A DNA stretch of 8,142 bases, from positions 1-8,142 of the forward strand of contig JAKMGS010000046.1 in the NCBI GenBank assembly GCA_022424815.1, read 5' to 3'. Positions 1 through 6,400 of this stretch are shown here, one piece after another. Source of the stretch: Schleiferiaceae bacterium. Lineage in GTDB: Bacteria > Bacteroidota > Bacteroidia > Flavobacteriales > Schleiferiaceae. Position numbers and translations under genes: made by a program. How positions within the stretch are numbered: position 1 is the first letter of the stretch; the number at the start of each line of letters is the position of its first letter. The notes under the pieces are model-generated. The model searched no databases. It was not told the DNA's origin and saw nothing but the letters and a program-made list of their open reading frames with translations.

Positions 1-1634
1 ACCCTGAGCTTGATGGGCGGAATTGGACCTGTACCTTTCCCAAACCCTTACCCCGCACCGCGCTGGCCTTTCTACTTCAAAACACCGTCGATACCGCCCA
101 AAACCCCTCCGGCAACCTCTGGGAGTTCCTCAACATCGATTACCTACCTGAGCGATGTGTAGCCATCACCGCCATCCAACCCTTCGATGAAAGCCTCCCA
201 AGTTTCCTGCACATTCAAAGTCCCCACAGCACTCCCGCAACCCTTCACTGGCGGTCCCTCTCCGGCACCGAGCGCTCCTATGCCATTACCATCGATTCCG
301 GCCTCACCACCCTCCTCCTCGACCTGCCCACCGCTGGCGCTATCTGGATCGAACACGAGCAAATCCTACTGGCCCACCACACCTTTGACGATCTGTTCAA
401 CCCTGCCCAACGTCAAGGCTACCACATGCTGCAATGCGACAGCCTCAGCTTCGGCAGGCGCCATTGGTCAGTCGTGCCATCCTCAACGGACCCCAACTGG
501 CTCCAATCCTCCGTCTTCACACCCGATCCCGACCAACTCTTTGCCGAAAACAACGGCTCCCTCTGGCTCCAATGGTCCGATAACGCCTACACCCTCACAC
601 CCCGTCCCAACTCCTGGGACCCCGCTCAACCCTACCTCACATCAACCTCTCCCTGGCCGTCCGGACAAACTTGGCCGTGGTCCTTCCCGCCAACCACCAT
701 AGCCGCCCAGCCCGATTCAGGGGACATCCTCCTCAACGAAATACATTTCGCGCCTGATGACCTCGACGAATTCATCGAAATCGCTAACCTCACCGACCGC
801 CCCATCGCCACTGCTGATCTTTGGCTACAACTTTGGGATGGCCCCAACCTTCTGCGCGCAGCGCCCTTAGACACCAGACCCTTAAGACTGAGGCATGACG
901 GCCTTTCGCCCGTTCTGCTTCCCAGTGAAATCCTCGGCCTTCCTGCGCCATTTACTTTGCCCAACGACTCGCTCACCCTCGCGCTAATCACCGCGCCCGG
1001 CCAAATCCTCGATCGAATGACCTATTACCCGCTAGATGCACCCCATGACCATCAAAGCTTCGAACGCATTTCTTGGCACTCGCCTGGGCATTTACAAGCG
1101 AATTGGCATCCTCACCTCCCGTACCTATCAGCATCTACCGAGGCGAGCCCAAACCAGCCCAACAGCGTAGCAGGCGCTCTGCCCACACTCCCGCTCGAAG
1201 CCTCCGTCGTTCCTAATTTCATTGACCTCAGCCCAAACTCAATCGCGGCAGGCGGTTCCGGATCGGGTGCGTCAAACGGTTCCAGCAGCGGCTCCAGTTC
1301 CGGCGCTGACTCAGGATCGGGTGCTTCCGGATCGATCGCTGGCGATGGCTCAAGCGCAACCGGCACAGGACCCCACGCGACCTTATGGCTCCACGCTGAG
1401 CGCGGCGATCGACTGTACGTGTCCCTCCTCGACCGCACCGGCCGGCTCCTCCACCCCCTAGTCGATGGTCAGGAGTTGCCTGCCGCAAAAAAGGGGGCTA
1501 TTCCGTTTGTTTTGGCTCCGCAGAGTTGGGGCGAAGGACACTTACACTCAGGGATTTACTGGGTACAATGCCGATTAGAAGGGCCGCGCGGGACACGAAA
1601 AAAAATTCTGCCGTTATCAATCTACAATCCGTAA
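1..1634 (+). CDS. Lamin-tail-domain surface/secreted protein, 3' part (5' end outside window)
   Basis: The frame is open from base 3 to the TAA at 1632-1634, giving 543 residues with no stop; the first in-frame ATG (426) is internal, so the true start lies left of the window. Residues 1-239 show no family I can name. Residues about 240-388 fit a lamin tail domain: ILLNEI followed by DEFIEIANLT, then LPNDSLTLALI, a SFERI motif and a closing ASPNQPNSV, the order usual in Bacteroidota LTD proteins. Residues 417-456 are a Gly/Ser-rich linker. Residues 457-543 resemble a FlgD-like/T9SS C-terminal module (LYVSLLDRTGRLL, then SGIYWVQ), although the PNP motif of type A sorting domains is absent. Such proteins are normally exported and surface-attached; the export signal would be in the missing N-terminus. 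Codon use is strongly C-ending until about base 1463 and then changes. The LTD call is fairly sure; the role is unknown. Confidence 0.8.
   Translation, partial: PELDGRNWTCTFPKPLPRTALAFLLQNTVDTAQNPSGNLWEFLNIDYLPERCVAITAIQPFDESLPSFLHIQSPHSTPATLHWRSLSGTERSYAITIDSGLTTLLLDLPTAGAIWIEHEQILLAHHTFDDLFNPAQRQGYHMLQCDSLSFGRRHWSVVPSSTDPNWLQSSVFTPDPDQLFAENNGSLWLQWSDNAYTLTPRPNSWDPAQPYLTSTSPWPSGQTWPWSFPPTTIAAQPDSGDILLNEIHFAPDDLDEFIEIANLTDRPIATADLWLQLWDGPNLLRAAPLDTRPLRLRHDGLSPVLLPSEILGLPAPFTLPNDSLTLALITAPGQILDRMTYYPLDAPHDHQSFERISWHSPGHLQANWHPHLPYLSASTEASPNQPNSVAGALPTLPLEASVVPNFIDLSPNSIAAGGSGSGASNGSSSGSSSGADSGSGASGSIAGDGSSATGTGPHATLWLHAERGDRLYVSLLDRTGRLLHPLVDGQELPAAKKGAIPFVLAPQSWGEGHLHSGIYWVQCRLEGPRGTRKKILPLSIYNP
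1251..1370 (+). repeat. Low-complexity Gly/Ser linker coding segment
   Basis: This encodes 40 residues made of Gly, Ser, Ala, Asp, Thr, Asn and one Ile, between the lamin tail domain and the C-terminal module. At DNA level it contains imperfect direct repeats: GGATCGGGTGC occurs at 1260-1270 and 1314-1324, and TTCCGGATCG at 1256-1265 and 1325-1334. It is probably a flexible spacer and could vary in length between strains by slippage or recombination, which is inference. Confidence 0.75.
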
Positions 1635-1643
1635 TTTTCGCCC

Positions 1644-2666
1644 ATGGAAAAGCAGGATTTGATTGCGGGTTTCGACCCCAATGAACCGGCGCTGAACAAC
1701 GGGTTGTTCGGCTTGCCTTTTGACGCAGAGCAAAGTGATATCCATGTGTTGCCCGCCCCTTGGGAGGTAACGGTGAGTTATGGAAGCGGTACTGCAGCGG
1801 GACCTGAAGAAATCTTGAACGCTTCGGCACAGGTGGACCTCTACGATGCCAAATACCCAAAAGGGTGGCAGCAGGGTATGTTCATGTTGGAGGAAGATGA
1901 GCGATGGCGGAAAACGGGTGAGGGTTTGAGAGAATTGGCACTAGAATACCTCCACGCTTTAGAAATCGATGAAGTTGGGACTGAAGAAGAAAAGTCACTG
2001 GACCAAATCAATGACAAGTGTACCGCCTTTCACCTTTGGGTGGAAAAGCGCATTGGCCAAATCCTGGATCAAGGGAAAAAGGCGGTGTTGCTCGGAGGCG
2101 ATCACAGCACATCGCTTGGCGCTATTCGTGCACACAAGTCGAAATTTGGTGATTTCGGCATCCTACAAATAGATGCTCATGCAGATTTGCGCCCGGCTTA
2201 TGAGGGCTTTACCTACTCGCACGCGAGCATCATGTACAATGTGCTGAAAGAGCAGCTGGCCACAGGATTGACCATCGTTGGTTTGCGCGATTACTGTCAC
2301 CAAGAGGCCGATTTTATTGAGAGCGATCCACGCATTCATGCGTTCACGGACCAAGAGGTGAAGGCGGCGCGTTTTGAAGGAAAGAATTGGGCCGACCAAG
2401 TGGCTGAGATCATCGCCACACTGCCACAGCAAGTATATTTGAGCTTTGATATCGATGGACTCAATCCATCGCTTTGTCCAAACACCGGCACCCCTGTGCC
2501 TGGCGGTATGGAACTGGAAGAAGTCGTGTATCTGATCGATGCTGTGAAGGCGTCGGGACGTACCCTTATTGGGATGGATTTAGTGGAAGTGAGCCCGGGA
2601 GAAGATGAGTGGGATGCCAATGTGGGTGCCCGTGCATTATATACCCTATCTAACCGCTTGTCCTAA
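1644..2666 (+). CDS. Agmatinase-family ureohydrolase (SpeB-like)
   Basis: A 340-residue member of the arginase/agmatinase superfamily, cytoplasmic binuclear-manganese enzymes that release urea from guanidino substrates; agmatine to putrescine plus urea is the likeliest reaction. All metal-binding motifs are visible: GGDHS (151-155, ligand His154), DAHAD (177-181, ligands Asp177, His179, Asp181) and SFDID (267-271, ligands Asp269, Asp271), followed by NTGTPVPGG (280-288). Glu315 in DLVEVSP fits the conserved guanidinium-binding Glu. The YSHASIMYN stretch (191-199) is agmatinase-like; the arginase substrate loop with its Asn and Ser-rich motif is not seen, but substrate cannot be proven from this. 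Asn274 stands where the family usually has Asp in DGLDP. The ATG at 1644 is chosen because the conserved N-terminal part (PWEVTVSYGSGT, 39-50) follows at the usual distance. It begins 9 bases after the upstream stop, with no Shine-Dalgarno. No arginine decarboxylase gene is adjacent in view. Confidence 0.9.
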   Translation: MEKQDLIAGFDPNEPALNNGLFGLPFDAEQSDIHVLPAPWEVTVSYGSGTAAGPEEILNASAQVDLYDAKYPKGWQQGMFMLEEDERWRKTGEGLRELALEYLHALEIDEVGTEEEKSLDQINDKCTAFHLWVEKRIGQILDQGKKAVLLGGDHSTSLGAIRAHKSKFGDFGILQIDAHADLRPAYEGFTYSHASIMYNVLKEQLATGLTIVGLRDYCHQEADFIESDPRIHAFTDQEVKAARFEGKNWADQVAEIIATLPQQVYLSFDIDGLNPSLCPNTGTPVPGGMELEEVVYLIDAVKASGRTLIGMDLVEVSPGEDEWDANVGARALYTLSNRLS

Positions 2667-2689
2667 GGTCTTATTCCAAAGAAAGAGCG

Positions 2690-2697
2690 TAACTTTG
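2690..2697 (+). promoter_or_regulatory. Bacteroidota-type -7 promoter box for purQ
   Basis: TAACTTTG matches the TAnnTTTG -7 consensus of the Bacteroidota primary sigma factor exactly and is followed by C, as is common in Flavobacteriales. It lies 26 bases before the purQ ATG, implying a leader of roughly 20 bases. No clear TTG -33 element sits at the expected spacing, so the call rests on the -7 box and its position in the 57-base gap. It suggests purQ can be transcribed independently of the agmatinase gene. Confidence 0.55.
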
Positions 2698-2723
2698 CTC
2701 AAATTCTTAAGCGCAGATTTGCT

Positions 2724-3419
2724 ATGAAATTCGGTGTCATCACCTTCCCAGGGTCAAATTGTGACCAAGACATGATTTACGTATTGGAAACCATCATGGG
2801 TTACGAAACTGTGAGCCTATGGCATAAAGACACCGACCTGCAAGGGGTGGATTGTGTGGTGCTTCCTGGAGGGTTCTCTTATGGAGATTACTTGCGCAGT
2901 GGTGCCATCGCGAAGATGAGCCCTATCATGCAAAGCGTCATCGAATTTGCCAATAACGGCGGGTACGTTTTGGGCGTTTGTAACGGTTTCCAAATCCTTA
3001 CCGAAAGTGGATTGTTGCCAGGGGCATTGCGCCACAACAACAGCCATAAATTCATCTGCAAAAACGTGTTCATCAAACCTGCATCAAAGACTGCAGGGAT
3101 CAGCGCAGACCTAGACCACAGCAAAGGCTACAAGATTCCTATTGCACACGGGGAAGGAAACTACTACTGTTCGGCAGAGACGCTGGCAGAGCTGAAGGCG
3201 AACGATCAAATCATCTTCCAGTACTGTACGAAAGATGGTGAAGTGACCGAAGCTGTGAACCCTAATGGTACTTTGGAGAATATTGCCGGGGTATGTAATG
3301 CGGGTAAAAACGTCTTTGGAATGATGCCGCACCCTGAGCGTGCCGCTGATGAAGAACTCAACAACCAAGACGGTCTTGCTTTGTTTAAGAGCATGATCGC
3401 ACATATGGAATTGGTATAA
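2724..3419 (+). CDS. purQ: Phosphoribosylformylglycinamidine synthase, glutaminase subunit PurQ
   Basis: A class I glutamine amidotransferase of 231 residues, close to the usual length of stand-alone PurQ. It hydrolyses glutamine and passes ammonia to PurL, which with PurS converts FGAR to FGAM in cytoplasmic de novo purine synthesis. The N-terminal GVITFPGSNCDQD (4-16) is characteristic of PurQ. PGGFSYGDYLRSGAIA (48-63) precedes the nucleophile elbow GVCNGFQ with Cys86. The rest of the triad is in MMPHPERA, His203 and Glu205. HGEGNYY (142-148) and NPNG (179-182) are also family features. The ATG at 2724 starts directly at the conserved first strand, with a promoter box 26 bases upstream. No purL or purS is adjacent in the window, so its partners must be encoded elsewhere. 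A strong hairpin terminator begins 20 bases after the stop codon. Confidence 0.97.
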   Translation: MKFGVITFPGSNCDQDMIYVLETIMGYETVSLWHKDTDLQGVDCVVLPGGFSYGDYLRSGAIAKMSPIMQSVIEFANNGGYVLGVCNGFQILTESGLLPGALRHNNSHKFICKNVFIKPASKTAGISADLDHSKGYKIPIAHGEGNYYCSAETLAELKANDQIIFQYCTKDGEVTEAVNPNGTLENIAGVCNAGKNVFGMMPHPERAADEELNNQDGLALFKSMIAHMELV

Positions 3420-3438
3420 ATTCCAACGCTCTGAAACT

Positions 3439-3471
3439 AAAAAACCCGGGCGCTGCGCGCCCGGGTTTTTT
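3439..3471. terminator. Bidirectional intrinsic terminator between convergent genes
   Basis: A 9-bp GC-only stem (3445-3453 CCCGGGCGC pairing with 3457-3465 GCGCCCGGG) closes on a 3-base loop. It is flanked by six A residues (3439-3444) and six T residues (3466-3471), so the pairing can extend to 15 bp and both strands give a stem followed by a U tract. It lies 20 bases after the purQ stop and 21 bases beyond the stop of the minus-strand gene, as expected for a shared terminator. Confidence 0.95.
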
Positions 3472-3492
3472 ATGCCCTAAAGTTTTCTCCTC

Positions 3493-6400
3493 CTACTGCA
3501 GGATTAATGGGATATGTGTGCTGGTGCCATCCTGAATAGTTTGGACAATGTACGCCCCGCGAGCCCACTGCTGGACATCGATGGCCGTACGCTGTTCTAC
3601 CCATTGGTTGTACACCTCGCGGCCAGAGGCGTCGAGGATGCGGATTTGGGCGCTTCCAGGGAGGGCAATGTTTACCTGCGTTTGAGCGGGGTTTGGATAG
3701 ATCTCCAAGCCGTTCAACAGCTCTTCGTCTAGGCCAATGTTAACCACCGTGTAGGCGTCTGATACATTCGAACAAAGGATGTTCGAGAAGATGCGCACGT
3801 AGTAGGTACCATTGGCTGTCGGTAAGTAGGTAGCGGAGGTGGCTCCAGAAATTGGATCCATGTTATCATCTAACCACTCGTAGGTAAAGGTACCTGCTGG
3901 AGTAGCGGCTTCAAGCTCACCCGTGGTCGGGTTCTGACTCACCGTCGGTTGTGATGGTGCCGCCTGTACGCTAATAGCGCGCTTCTTCGTGTTCGTACAT
4001 CCTGTAGTGGCATCCGTATAGGCGTAGTAGACCCAGTGCGACCCTACTCCGGCTACGGATGGGAAAATGGAATCATTGGTAATACCCGTTCCCGAGTAAA
4101 TTCCTCCGGCCGGTTGACCGCCCGAAAGGGCTTGTGGACCATCAAGCTCACAAACATAGCCCTGTGACCCGAGGCTTACTTGAGGACGAGCATTGACGGT
4201 GAAAGTGGTAGAATCCATTACTGTAGGATTTGCCACACAGTCGTCTGAGCTGATCATCCGCACGGTAAGGACATCCCCATCTGCGAACTGGTTGGCGTAG
4301 GTCGTCGTATTGGAAGCAACAACAGTACCGTTGAGCAGCCAATCGATAGACGGGCTCATACCTCCGTTCGTGAAGGTGGCAGTGGCAGAGGCGCTATCGC
4401 CATTACATAAGGTAGATGCCGATACCGCCATCGAAACAGCCGCCGAAGGTGCCGTCACGATGGTGATGTAATTTGTCAATAATACGGAATCAATACCCGC
4501 TGCATTTGAAACCACGAGTTTGACATCGTAAGTGCCTGCATTTGCATAGGTCACCGTTGGGTTCGCCGCCGTCGAGGTCGCTGGAGTACCGCCTTGGAAA
4601 GACCATAGACGCACTGTTGGAGCCGGCGCCGAATAATCGTAGAACGTTACAGATTTACCCGTACAAGCCGCAGTATCGCCTCCGAAGGCAGCCACTGGCG
4701 CTACTTGGGCCTGACCGCTAATATTGATATTATCTAGGAAGGTGTTATTACCATAACCATTCACGGCAACGAACTTCACTCGAATACCGCTCTTGCCACT
4801 GTAGGCATCAAGATCAATGGTCGGACACGTAACCGAGCTTGAACCGTGACACCAGTAGGTAGAATCTGCCGGTGCAAAAGAAGAAGTGATCGCTCCTGCA
4901 GTAGTGAAGGAAGCATCTGTGGCATCGTATGCCGCCACTTCGTTCCAAGTCGAACCACAATCATCACTTACATACACCAACAAGCTATCTGAATACCCGC
5001 TGGAATAGTATGCAGAAGCATATTCAAAGCTCATGCTCACGAGAGTGTCGTTCGAGAAATCAAGGGCAGGTGAAATCAGTTCATCGCGCTGACCTGATCC
5101 ACTGTAGGAATAGTGATTCATGAACATTCCAACCGAACCAGGGCTGGTCCCGTTCAAAGTCGTTGAGGCCCAAGTAATACCACCATCAAGATTATCGATT
5201 TCCCAACCGCTCAATCCGTTTTCAAAATCTTCCACAAACGGCAGCGCTGCGCCGCCTACAGAGATCGCTTGGAATACCGTGGTATCGTCAGAGCCGTAGG
5301 CGTTCGTTGCGGTGAGGGTGACCGTATATTCTCCTGTAGCCGAGAAAACAACCTGTGGGTTTTGAGACGAATCCGTTGTACCGTTCACATAGCTGAAGGT
5401 AGATGGGCTGATTTGCCATTGCCAGCTTGTGGTCAAGCCTTGGCTTTGGTCAATTAATGAAATGGTATCCGTGGTGCCACATGGTGCCGCTGGATCTGCC
5501 ATAAATGCCGCTACAGGTGGCGCGGCGCTTCCCGCCATAAGCGGACTCTGCCATACTCCACGGCCGTAGGTTCCAATACGCAATAGATCATCATCTTCAT
5601 AGACTTCAAAATCTACGACAATCACGTTCGGCAGGTTTTTATTGTAGCTCACCCAGTTCGAAAATGCTGCGCTGTGGTAGTACACACCGATATCCGTTCC
5701 GACGTAAATGCCGTCAGACGACCCGCTCTCGAAGGTCACACAGTTCGCAGGAATATTTGGCAATCCCGAGCTTAGGTTCGACCAAGTCTGACCGCCATTG
5801 AAAGATTCCATCACCTTCTTATTACTGGTATATCCGCTGATAGAAATGACAATGTGCTGCTCGTCGTCCGGATCAATAGCGACGCCAGAAATATTATGTG
5901 GAGAAGGGCTCAAACCACCGCTTGGGGTGATGTTTGACCAAGAACTACCGCCATTAGTACTCTTGAAAATATTACTGTTGACCAGCACATAGATATAGTT
6001 CGTGTTCGACGGGGCGATTTCGAATTCATCAATATTCGACCCACCGCTCACATTCGATGAAGAAGTAGCGGTCCATGAGGCACCCGCATTGGTCGATTTC
6101 CATAATTTATCAAACCCAGCGTAGATGGTGTTTCCATTGACCGGATCCACATTAAATGGCGTTACCCAGTTCCCCGAACCCGATGGGCTCAAGGTGTTGA
6201 TGGCCGAGAAGAATCCTCCACCGTTAGTGCTCTTGTAGAAATCTCCATAGTAGATGGAGGTGTACATGATGTTATCATTAGTTACATCCACGCCATTGTC
6301 CATACCGTCTCCGCCAGTGACACGGCTCCACGAAGACGAACTGCGAAGGTGGGATCCATTATCCTGTGCGCCCGCTAAAATAACGGTTGTATCCGAGGTA

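Noticed and set aside
187..702. Pro/Ser-rich open frame of 171 codons on the plus strand
   Set aside because: It overlaps the LTD gene in another frame. The C-rich sequence simply makes stop codons rare, and its composition (Pro, Ser, Thr) is what C-rich codons yield out of frame.
1251..1370. Gly/Ser linker repeats as a tandem-repeat or phase-variation tract
   Set aside because: The repeats are short, imperfect and not in a regular unit, and no homopolymer or short-unit run likely to slip is present.
632..1438. Minus-strand open frames at 632-991 and 1112-1438
   Set aside because: They are antisense to the LTD gene with no family motif or start signal, and arise from the same stop-poor composition.
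2685..2700. GAGC/GCTC inverted repeat after the agmatinase gene
   Set aside because: A 4-bp stem without a T-run; the sequence is better explained by the TAACTTTG promoter box it contains.
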